From Marinimicrobium alkaliphilum (GTDB lineage: Bacteria; Pseudomonadota; Gammaproteobacteria; Pseudomonadales; Cellvibrionaceae), in contig NZ_QGMQ01000011.1 in assembly GCF_003259155.1 (NCBI RefSeq), positions 1 to 64,000 on the forward strand: a DNA stretch of 64,000 bases, in the 5' to 3' direction. The position numbers and the translations under genes are program-made. The first letter of the stretch is position 1. Every line of letters starts with the position of its first letter. The notes beneath the pieces are model-generated. The model made no database searches. It worked only from the letters and a program-made list of their open reading frames with translations, and was not told the origin of the DNA. Positions 47,355 through 54,871 of this stretch are shown here, piece after piece.

Positions 47355-49283
47355 TTATTTACCGACACTGGGTTCAAGGGGCTCGACGCTGTCCTGTAGG
47401 ACACTGGCATCAAAGTGTTCAATCAATTTCTGTACCACCGGGTCTCGGTTGATCGCATCCACCGCCTCAGCCAGGCGTTCGCGCTTCAAGCGCGCCGCCA
47501 GGGCCGCCGGGGTTTCTCCGGGCACAGGGCCGGGCTGAATCAGCACCTTGACCGGCGCGCCAAAGTAGTCGCTGAGCTGGTCCGCCAGGCGCTGCTGATG
47601 GCTCTCATCGTACAGAGAGCTGTGATTTTCATCCAGAATAAAGCTCAGCTGGTTGCCCTGCCGGCCCACCAGCACGGCGTTCGACGCGGTGCTTTGGAGT
47701 ACGCCGCCAATTTTGGCACCCAAATAGATCTCTGGCCAGGTCTCAGTACTGGCCTGCTCCAGAGACACAGAGCGCACGGATTCCGGTGCACCTGGAGGTG
47801 CCGATTCCGGCGCGGCCTGGGGAGCAGCCTCGGGCGGGGTATACGGCTGGCGCTGTTCGGGCATCCGTGGCTGTTCAGGCCTCGATGGCTCCGGGACCTC
47901 CACCTGCGGTTCCCAGGGCGGACGGTCGTCTACCTGTGCGGAAGCCGCCACCGGCGGCGCCTCCGCTACCGAGGGTTCGGGCGGTGGCGCCGGGGCCGGT
48001 TCAGACTTTTTTTCAGGTTCGGGCTCCGGCGCCTGAGCGCTTGGCTCCTCTGGGGATGACTCAGGCATCGCCTGCTCGGGCACCTCTTCAGCCGGTGCAA
48101 TCTGCTCCGCCACGTGTGCCGCCGGCGATTGCTCGCTACTCCGCGCAGGTACAGGGCGGTTCGCCTGCGGCAGGGACTGCCCCGGTACGTCCAACACCCC
48201 CTGAGGCTTGAAGGCCAGCATCCGCAGAAGCACCATTTCAAAGCCTGCACGCGAGTCCGGCGCCAAGGGCAGGTCCCGACGACCGAGCAAGGCTGTCTGG
48301 TAAAACAGTTGCACATCTTCCGAAGGCAGTTGCTGCGCCAACTGCAGGACCCGATCCCGGTCACCCTGACTGTTATCAACCGCTTCGGGCAGCGCTTGAG
48401 CAATGGCAATTCGGTGCAGCACGGTAAGCATCTCTGCCAGAGCACCGGCGAAGTCCGGCGCGTGCTCCGCCATCTGGTCAACGGTGTTCAATGCCACCTT
48501 GCCGTCGTAGCTCGCCAACGCCTCAATAATCCGATACACCGAATCCCGATCGATGGTGCCAAGCATGGCACGCACCTCAGCCTCATTGATCTGGCCCGAA
48601 CCGTAGGCAATGGCCTGGTCCGTCAGACTGAGCGCGTCGCGCATACTGCCGTCGGCGCCGCGCCCCAGCTGCCAAAGCGCACTTTCTTCAAAGGGAACGC
48701 CTTCGCTGTCGAGCACCATTTGCAAATGCTGCACGATGCGCTCGGGCTGCATATTCTTGAGGTTGAACTGAAGGCAGCGCGACAGAATGGTGACCGGCAG
48801 CTTTTGCGGATCGGTGGTCGCAAGCAAAAATTTAACGTGGGGCGGCGGCTCTTCCAGGGTCTTCAGCAGCGCGTTGAAGCTGTGACTGGACAGCATGTGT
48901 ACTTCATCGATCAGATACACCTTGTAGCGACCACGGGTGGGCGCATACTGAACGTTTTCCAGCAGCTCGCGGGTATCTTCGACTTTGGTGCGCGAGGCCG
49001 CATCGACCTCGATCAGATCGACAAAGCGGTTCTCGGCAATTTCGGTGCAGGCACTGCATTGGCCACAGGGCACGGAACTGACACCGGCTTCGCAGTTTAG
49101 GCACTTGGCCAGAATGCGAGCGATGGTGGTTTTACCCACACCGCGAGTGCCGGTGAACAAATAGGCATGGTGCAGGCGATTGTGATCGAGGGCGTTGATC
49201 AAGGCCTGGAGGACGTGCTCTTGCCCGACCATTTCTCGGAATGTGCGGGGACGCCATTTGCGGGCCAGGACTTGGTAGCTCAT
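47355..49283 (-). CDS. dnaX: DNA polymerase III subunits tau and gamma
   Basis: 642-aa tau from ATG 49283 (GAGGAAGG ribosome-binding site); the frame runs on upstream to 49385 through part of ffs and is not used. AAA+ clamp-loader domain with Walker A GTRGVGKTT, the four-cysteine zinc module (CLNCEAGVSSVPCGQCSAC), DEVHMLSSHSFNALLKTLEEP and SRC. After residue 380 comes a Pro/Glu-rich linker and the tau-specific DnaB- and alpha-binding domains. An A AAA AAG slippery site at codon 426 predicts a shorter gamma of 427 residues by -1 frameshifting, as in E. coli (431). Confidence 0.96.
   Translation of the reverse strand: MSYQVLARKWRPRTFREMVGQEHVLQALINALDHNRLHHAYLFTGTRGVGKTTIARILAKCLNCEAGVSSVPCGQCSACTEIAENRFVDLIEVDAASRTKVEDTRELLENVQYAPTRGRYKVYLIDEVHMLSSHSFNALLKTLEEPPPHVKFLLATTDPQKLPVTILSRCLQFNLKNMQPERIVQHLQMVLDSEGVPFEESALWQLGRGADGSMRDALSLTDQAIAYGSGQINEAEVRAMLGTIDRDSVYRIIEALASYDGKVALNTVDQMAEHAPDFAGALAEMLTVLHRIAIAQALPEAVDNSQGDRDRVLQLAQQLPSEDVQLFYQTALLGRRDLPLAPDSRAGFEMVLLRMLAFKPQGVLDVPGQSLPQANRPVPARSSEQSPAAHVAEQIAPAEEVPEQAMPESSPEEPSAQAPEPEPEKKSEPAPAPPPEPSVAEAPPVAASAQVDDRPPWEPQVEVPEPSRPEQPRMPEQRQPYTPPEAAPQAAPESAPPGAPESVRSVSLEQASTETWPEIYLGAKIGGVLQSTASNAVLVGRQGNQLSFILDENHSSLYDESHQQRLADQLSDYFGAPVKVLIQPGPVPGETPAALAARLKRERLAEAVDAINRDPVVQKLIEHFDASVLQDSVEPLEPSVGK
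47951..48012 (-). promoter_or_regulatory. dnaX programmed -1 frameshift element
   Basis: The heptamer A AAA AAG (48006-48012) is in the correct frame. A GGAG stimulator lies 11 nt upstream. Six nt downstream a hairpin starts: CCGGC with GCCGG, then GGCGCC with GGCGCC, spanning 47951-47999. After the shift the ribosome reads GTC then TGA (48001-48003), ending gamma one residue later. Slippery site, spacing and immediate stop reproduce the E. coli dnaX arrangement. Confidence 0.88.
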
Positions 49284-49369
49284 GCCTTCCTCTATCTGGG
49301 TATTATCGAACGTGGCGAGGATTATACCTGATAAAACCGGAAGATTTGGACGGGGCCAGAAATAGGGTG

Positions 49370-49472
<103 letters not shown>

Positions 49473-49480
49473 CGGCGCGC

Positions 49481-49509
49481 ATTATCCTGACTTTGCCCCA
49501 CCAATGCAA
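49481..49509 (-). promoter_or_regulatory. ffs promoter
   Basis: Minus-strand TTGCAT (49504-49509), exactly 17 nt, GATAAT (49481-49486), with transcription start predicted near 49473. A GC-rich GCGCGCC discriminator follows, as in stringently controlled stable RNA promoters. Confidence 0.85.
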
Positions 49510-49526
49510 GGCGGGGCGGAAAATCC

Positions 49527-51056
49527 CTAAGGCACAAGTACCGGCGCCCCCGGCCCCATGGGCCAACCAACGCTCACCCAGAGTGCCAGCAGCACTGACC
49601 ACACCAACCAGAAAGCAACAGAATACGGCAGCATCATCGCCACCAGAGTGCCAATACCCAGGTTCTTGCGGTAGCGCTGGGCAAAGGCCACCACCACCCC
49701 GAAGTAAGGCATCAAGGGCGTAATCACGTTGGTGACACTGTCTCCGATGCGGTAGGCCATTTGAGTCGCCTCGGGGCTGATGCCCAGCAAATAGAACATG
49801 GGCACAAAGACTGGCCCCACCAGTGCCCATTTGGCGGTGGCGCTGCCTACAAACAGGTTAAGAAATCCCGCAAGGCTGACAAACAATACCAACAACAAGG
49901 CCGGCGGCAGGGAGAGCTTACCCAGCACCTCGGCACCATTGATCGCCATGATCACACCCAGCTGGCTCCAGGCGAAATAGTTGACAAACTGGGCCGCAAA
50001 AAACATCAGCACAATATAGGTGGCCATGGTGCCCATGGCGTGCTCCATGCCCCCTACCGCTTCGCCCGCGCGCTGATAGTGGCCGCTGATCTTGCCAAAC
50101 ACGACCCCCGCGATACCGGCATAGAGCGCAATGAGGACGACAATACCCTGGAGAAACGCCGATTGCAGCACACTCTCGGCAGACCCGCGCAAGACACCCC
50201 ATTCGGGAATCACGGCAAGCGCCATGAGGCCCCAAAAAGCCAGCGTCACCCACAGTACCGCCCACAGCCCTCGGCGCTCGGACTCAGTGACGTTTGGCAG
50301 CTCGTCTTCCGTCTGCTCATCCTCCCCCTCCTGACGGGACAGCCAGGGCGTCACCCAGCGCTCGGTGACCCAGGTGCCCACGATGCTCAAGAGCAGCGTA
50401 GAAACGATCATGAAATAGTAGTTACCCGCCGCATCCACGGTGTAATCAGACGCAACCAGTTGAACGGCTTCGGCGGATAAACCTGCCAACACCACGTCGA
50501 GCGGCCCCAGAAGCAAGTTGGCGCTGTAGCCCGCAGCGACACCGCCGAAGGAAGCGGCAATCCCCGCCAGCGGCGGTCGTCCTGCAACGGAGAAGAGCAG
50601 ACCCGCAAGCGGAATCAGCACCACGTAGCCAGCGTCGGCAGTGAGGCTGGAGAGCATGCCGGAGAAGACCACAATAAAAGTCAGTGCACCGGGCGGCGCC
50701 GCCAATACCAGGCGTGTCAGCGCAACCCGCAACAACCCCGAGTGCTCGGCGATCCCCAGTCCGAGCATGGCCACCAGGACAGTGCCTACGGGCGCAAAAG
50801 TGACAAAATTGTTCACCGCACTGGTCAGCATCCAGCGGATACCCTCTCCGCTCAACAAATTGCGCGCCACCACCGCCTCGCCGCTGCCCGGCAGCTCGGC
50901 GCGCACGCCAAAAGCAGCCGCGATAGCCGAGACCAGCAGGATGCCGATACAGAAATAGAAAAACAGCAGCGTTGGTGCTGGCAGGCGGTTACCCTGGCGT
51001 TCGACATGGTGCAGGAAGCGTTCAGTAAGCGGTGGCTTGATGGCCGTCGAGGTCAT
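49527..51056 (-). CDS. abgT: AbgT-family transporter
   Basis: 509-aa inner-membrane protein from ATG 51056 (AAAGGACG upstream); E. coli AbgT is 508 aa. About 11-13 hydrophobic helices, beginning LPAPTLLFFYFCIGILLVSA. Family features include SSLTADAGYVVLIPLAGLLF and the re-entrant region LVGSATAKWALVGPVFVPMF, then YRIGDSVTNVITPLMPYF. Members take up p-aminobenzoyl-glutamate or, in other bacteria, expel sulfonamides; which applies here is unknown. No abgAB hydrolase genes are adjacent. Confidence 0.92.
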   Translation of the reverse strand: MTSTAIKPPLTERFLHHVERQGNRLPAPTLLFFYFCIGILLVSAIAAAFGVRAELPGSGEAVVARNLLSGEGIRWMLTSAVNNFVTFAPVGTVLVAMLGLGIAEHSGLLRVALTRLVLAAPPGALTFIVVFSGMLSSLTADAGYVVLIPLAGLLFSVAGRPPLAGIAASFGGVAAGYSANLLLGPLDVVLAGLSAEAVQLVASDYTVDAAGNYYFMIVSTLLLSIVGTWVTERWVTPWLSRQEGEDEQTEDELPNVTESERRGLWAVLWVTLAFWGLMALAVIPEWGVLRGSAESVLQSAFLQGIVVLIALYAGIAGVVFGKISGHYQRAGEAVGGMEHAMGTMATYIVLMFFAAQFVNYFAWSQLGVIMAINGAEVLGKLSLPPALLLVLFVSLAGFLNLFVGSATAKWALVGPVFVPMFYLLGISPEATQMAYRIGDSVTNVITPLMPYFGVVVAFAQRYRKNLGIGTLVAMMLPYSVAFWLVWSVLLALWVSVGWPMGPGAPVLVP

Positions 51057-51118
51057 GTTGCGTCCTTTTCTCGAGAGTTCGATTTCAATTTTTATGGTGG
51101 TGGTTTTTTGCTGTGCGC

Positions 51119-51302
51119 GGTGCCTCAATTGTCGGATTACGCCCTGCGGGCTAATCCGACCTACTGGAAGCAGCGTGCCATTGTTCGTGTAGGTCGGATT
51201 AGCGCAGCGTAATCCGACAATGAGGCACCCAGCCCGAGTCTATGCTCCACCGTCCGAGCAGGTCGGATTCGGCGCGGCCGTAATCCGACACCTGCGGCAC
51301 CG
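51119..51302. repeat. Palindromic repeat cluster F (3 units) in a divergent promoter region
   Basis: A reverse unit (GGTGCCTCAATTGTCGG), linker GAAGCAGCGTGCCATTGTTCG, a forward unit with GCGCAGCGT loop ending AATGAGGCACCCA, then a diverged forward unit (GCAGGTCGGATTCGGCGCGG) ending ACACCTGCGGCACC. It occupies most of the space between the divergent abgT and tpx genes. Confidence 0.9.
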
Positions 51303-51335
51303 AATCCGCAGGGTACCACGCGCGTTATGGCAATC

Positions 51336-51344
51336 TGGTATAGT
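51336..51344 (+). promoter_or_regulatory. tpx extended -10 promoter
   Basis: TGG followed by TATAGT forms an extended -10 element about 70 nt upstream of the tpx ATG. No good -35 is seen. It lies just outside repeat cluster F. Confidence 0.5.
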
Positions 51345-51413
51345 AACACTTGAATTCCTCGCCCCAGCTTCTAAGCTAGGGCTCTCATCCCTTATTGCAG
51401 GAGCAATAACGCT

Positions 51414-51911
51414 ATGGCAAAAGTAACCCTGAAAGGTAACCCCTTCAACACCAACAGCGACTTGCCCGCCAAGGGCAGCCAGGCACCGGGGTTCACCCTG
51501 GTCAAAAGCGACCTGTCGGAAATCAGCCTGAGCGACGTCAAGGGCAAGCGCGTTGTCTTGAACATCTTCCCCAGTGTCGACACTCCGACCTGCGCCCAGT
51601 CCGTGCGTACCTTCAATGAAAAAGCCAGCGGCCTGGACAACACCACGGTGATCTGTGTTTCCCAGGATCTGCCGTTCGCCCAGGCGCGCTTCTGTGGCGC
51701 CGAGAACTTGGACAATGTGGTACCGGCCTCCGCCTTTCGCTCCAGCTTTGCCAAAGACTACGGCGTCGCGATGGTTGACGGTCCGCTGACTGGCCTGTGC
51801 GCTCGCGCGGTGGTGGTGCTCGATACCGACGGCAAAGTGGTGCATACCCAGTTGGTTGGCGAAGTGGCTGACGAGCCCGATTACGACGCGGCGCTGAAAG
51901 CTCTGGGTTGA
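51414..51911 (+). CDS. tpx: Thiol peroxidase
   Basis: 165-aa atypical 2-Cys peroxiredoxin that reduces hydroperoxides with thioredoxin. Peroxidatic Cys60 sits in [16 protein letters not shown] and resolving Cys94 in [15 protein letters not shown], both exactly where Tpx proteins have them. Start ATG 51414 follows GCAGGAGCAATAACGCT. Monocistronic, flanked by repeat clusters F and G. Confidence 0.97.
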   Translation: MAKVTLKGNPFNTNSDLPAKGSQAPGFTLVKSDLSEISLSDVKGKRVVLNIFPSVDTPTCAQSVRTFNEKASGLDNTTVICVSQDLPFAQARFCGAENLDNVVPASAFRSSFAKDYGVAMVDGPLTGLCARAVVVLDTDGKVVHTQLVGEVADEPDYDAALKALG

Positions 51912-51970
51912 CATTGATTTGATTGATGCCGGCGCCTCCGATAGGCTTACGGGTGTCCCATGAATGGTTG

Positions 51971-52222
51971 GGTGCCTCAGATGTCGGATTACGCCCTTCG
52001 GGCTAATCCGACCTACTGGAAACATCGCTCCATTGTTCAAGTAGGTCGGATTAGGCGCAGCCGTAATTCGACAACCCCGCACCCAAACCGCAACATCGCT
52101 CCCCCGCTCGAGTAGGTCGGATTAGCACAGCGTAATCCGACAACCCCGCACCCAAGCCGTAACATCGCTCGACTGCTCGAGTAGGTCGGATTAGCGCAGC
52201 GTAATCCGACACTGAGGCACCC
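51971..52222. repeat. Palindromic repeat cluster G (4 units)
   Basis: One reverse unit (GGTGCCTCAGATGTCGG) and three forward units. The second and third forward units repeat every 72 nt with the linker CAACCCCGCACCCAA and a GTAACATCGCTC variant. The outer right end reads ACACTGAGGCACCCC. It fills the gap between the convergent tpx and MHYT genes. Confidence 0.9.
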
Positions 52223-52246
52223 CACCCCAAACGATACCCACGAAAA

Positions 52247-53509
52247 TCACGCCACCTCCGCAACCCCGGTGCCAAAGTGCAAACTCACCCGCTGCGCCGC
52301 CTTCAAAAGATTACGACTGGCGCTACCGGACTCGGGAAACCTGCTGAAGCCCACCCCCCAGCGCCCCAACTCCGACATGCCCACCGCTTTAAGATCCTGC
52401 GCCAAGGCCTGCTCAAAAGGCTGCAACAGATCCCTCACCTCGCCCGGCGTCATGTGTTCAACCAGCAGCACAAAACTGTCCCGCCCGTAACGCGCCAACA
52501 GCTCAGCGTCACCAAACCAGCGTTTCAGCTCGGCCACAAAGACGTCGAGCAACGCCTGAGCGACCGCATTATCGTCATCTTCCATCAACTGGCGGTAGCT
52601 GCTGAGTTCAAAGTAAACAAGGGTGAAGGGGCGGGCTTTTTGACCCGATCCCGATACCGTCAAACGGTCCAGCAGGGTTTTTTCGGCCTGGGCTCGGTTC
52701 GGCAAACCGGTCGCCTCGTCATTGAAGGCCGTCTCACGGGCAACGCGGTACTTGTTGATCGCCAGCTCGCGCAGGCGCACGCTTTCACGGTAATCCTGAT
52801 AAGCCACAAACAGGGCCAGCAACAGAAACCCACTTGCGGCTATCGCGGTCGGGACTCCCATCCAGTCCCCCTGCAACTCATTGCTCGGCGCGAACGCCGA
52901 ATCTGCCGGATAACTGGCCGCGGCCATTCCGGTGTAGTGCATACCCGCGATGGCAGCGCCCATCACCAGTGCCGCCACAATCTTGATCCAGAGCGCATGG
53001 CGGGGCGGGGCATTGCGAATCTGCCGGCAGATTACCAGCGCCGCACCGGAAGCACCCACAGCGATAAGGCCCGACAGGATCACCAGCAACGTATCGTACT
53101 GAATCGTGGGCTCCATGCGCATGGCGTACATACCGCCGTAGTGCATAAAGAAGATACCGGTACCCATGATCATGGCGCTTGCCGCCAAGGTACGTGCCGA
53201 CGCGTTGGGCAGGGTAATCACATAGAGCGCCAAGCCCGACGCCAGCACGGCCGGAACCCAGGACAGGAGCGTGAGCCCCGCCGAGAAGCTCATATCCATA
53301 CCGTGGGGCATCTCGTAGGCGCTCATGCCGACGAAGTGCATGGACCAGACACCGCTGCCCAGACACAGAGCGCCGACGCTGAGCCACACGGTACGCCCAC
53401 GACCTTCCTGATCGAAGAGTCGAGTGCCGAAATAGATGGCTGAATAGGCCGCGATAACCGCGACACAATAGGAGGCGAAGACCAGCAGCGGATCGTAGGA
53501 GCCCGTCAT
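52247..53509 (-). CDS. MHYT-sensor protein with degenerate GGDEF domain
   Basis: 420-aa integral membrane protein. Seven hydrophobic helices contain the three MHYT-type metal or gas-binding motifs MHFVGM, MHYGGM and MHYTGM (residues about 58-190). The C-terminal region (about 255-415) is a GGDEF-family domain, but the active-site motif reads GRDSF at 342-346 (RYGRDSFVLL), so cyclase activity is unlikely. It may bind nucleotide or regulate by protein contact. No EAL domain. Monocistronic; its 3' end meets repeat cluster G. Confidence 0.9.
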   Translation of the reverse strand: MTGSYDPLLVFASYCVAVIAAYSAIYFGTRLFDQEGRGRTVWLSVGALCLGSGVWSMHFVGMSAYEMPHGMDMSFSAGLTLLSWVPAVLASGLALYVITLPNASARTLAASAMIMGTGIFFMHYGGMYAMRMEPTIQYDTLLVILSGLIAVGASGAALVICRQIRNAPPRHALWIKIVAALVMGAAIAGMHYTGMAAASYPADSAFAPSNELQGDWMGVPTAIAASGFLLLALFVAYQDYRESVRLRELAINKYRVARETAFNDEATGLPNRAQAEKTLLDRLTVSGSGQKARPFTLVYFELSSYRQLMEDDDNAVAQALLDVFVAELKRWFGDAELLARYGRDSFVLLVEHMTPGEVRDLLQPFEQALAQDLKAVGMSELGRWGVGFSRFPESGSASRNLLKAAQRVSLHFGTGVAEVA

Positions 53510-53564
53510 AACAATAATCCTTTTAGGGGTTTTTGAAGCTTTACGCGCCAGAAACCCAAAGGGA

Positions 53565-54485
53565 TCAATCGTCCGCCCGTTTCACGCCTTTCAGATGTTG
53601 CAGACAGTGTTGGCGGGCGAGACTCAGAAAGTCCTCAACAAAACCCAGGTGCCGGTAATCCGAGCGCAAAGCCGCATAGAGCGTGGGCCAGATACCCTGC
53701 TCACCGGCCGGGCGCACCGCCAGCATCGCGGCGTCGGCGTACTCTGCCAGTACCCAGTTGGGCAGCGCACAGACGCCCCGCCCGCTGGCAGCCAACTGCA
53801 CCATCATCAGGGTCAGCTCAGAGGTACGCACGCCGGCGGGCGTGACACCGGCCGGATCCAGAAAATATTTAAAGATATCGAGCCGGGCGCGCTCTACCGG
53901 GTAGGTGATCACCGTCTGATCCGCCAGGTCACCGGGCTCAAGGCTGGCTTTGGCCGCAAGGGGATGCTCCCGCGCCAAGGCGATCTGCATTTCATAGCTG
54001 AACAGCGGCACATACTCGATCCCCGGCAAAGGTTGCGGGTCCGAGGTGATCACCAGGTCCACCTCGCCCTGGGTCAGCGCCGGCAGGGGCTCGAACATAA
54101 AGCCGCCGGAGAAATCCAGCTCCACCGCCGGCCAGTGGTTACGATAGGTGTCCACCGTAGGCATCAACCAGTTGAAACAGCTGTGGCATTCAATGGCCAT
54201 ATACAGCCGCCCCGCCTCTCCCTGAAGCAACTTCTGGATATCCCGCTCGGCTTCCTTCACCTGCGCCAGCACCTGATCCGCCAGTGTCAACAGTCTGCGC
54301 CCAGGCTCGCTGAAACGCAGCGGCCGGCTCTTGCGCACGAACAGCTCGCAACCGAGACGTCCCTCCAATTCCTTGAGTTGGTGCGACAGGGCCGATTGGG
54401 TCAGGCACAGGCGGTCGGCAGCCTCGACCAGGCTCCCGGTCTCGCGCAGGGCGGTGAGGGTTTTGAGGTGACGGATTTCGAGCAT
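53565..54485 (-). CDS. metR: LysR-type regulator MetR
   Basis: 306-aa transcription factor with an N-terminal winged HTH (LEIRHLKTLTALRETGSLVEAADRLCLTQSALSHQLKELE) broken only by normal variation, and a periplasmic-binding-like effector domain that senses homocysteine in the family. Divergent from metE, the classic MetR target, 386 nt away. A partial match to the MetR site (TGAA-N5-TTCA) is visible at 54543-54556, but it is weak. Confidence 0.93.
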   Translation of the reverse strand: MLEIRHLKTLTALRETGSLVEAADRLCLTQSALSHQLKELEGRLGCELFVRKSRPLRFSEPGRRLLTLADQVLAQVKEAERDIQKLLQGEAGRLYMAIECHSCFNWLMPTVDTYRNHWPAVELDFSGGFMFEPLPALTQGEVDLVITSDPQPLPGIEYVPLFSYEMQIALAREHPLAAKASLEPGDLADQTVITYPVERARLDIFKYFLDPAGVTPAGVRTSELTLMMVQLAASGRGVCALPNWVLAEYADAAMLAVRPAGEQGIWPTLYAALRSDYRHLGFVEDFLSLARQHCLQHLKGVKRADD

Positions 54486-54542
54486 GGCGGCCTCGGACGT
54501 GGGCTTGATGACGGGCCAGTTTAGAAGTGGTCGCCACTTAAA

Positions 54543-54556
54543 TCAAATAAATTTCA
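54543..54556. promoter_or_regulatory. Candidate MetR-type operator (weak)
   Basis: TCAAATAAATTTCA in an AT-rich block between metR and metE resembles half of the MetR consensus TGAA-N5-TTCA. It lies close to the metR start, as an autoregulatory site would. Matches only one half well. Confidence 0.25.
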
Positions 54557-54643
54557 TGTTAAATCTGAAAATTACCAGTTTGATTCATTTTAATGCAGGC
54601 GAGAGAATGCTTGGGAATTTGAAGGGGGCCACTTTTCGGGTTG

Positions 54644-54826
54644 GGTGGCTCAGGTGTCGGATTACGCTGCGCTAATCCGACCTACTCGAACAATGGCGCC
54701 CTGTCTCCAGTAGGTCGGATTAGCCCGCAGGGCGTAATCCGACAAATGAGCCCCAAACCGACAATGGCACGCACTTCCCAGTAGGTCAGATTAGCCCGAA
54801 GGGTGTAATCCGACACCTGAGCCACC
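54644..54826. repeat. Palindromic repeat cluster H (3 units) between metR and metE
   Basis: A reverse unit (GTGGCTCAGGTGTCGG), linker ACAATGGCGCCCTGTCTCCA, then two forward units, the last with a GTAGGTCAGATTAGC core and ending ACACCTGAGCCACCC. It ends 46 nt before the metE ATG, so the metE promoter must be within or beyond it. Confidence 0.9.
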
Positions 54827-54871
54827 CAACCCGAAAAAATCGCCTCATCACTAACTAACGGGACCAACACC

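Noticed and set aside
54486-54871. Cobalamin riboswitch upstream of metE
   Set aside because: No B12-box or conserved riboswitch core can be seen; the region is mostly repeat cluster H.
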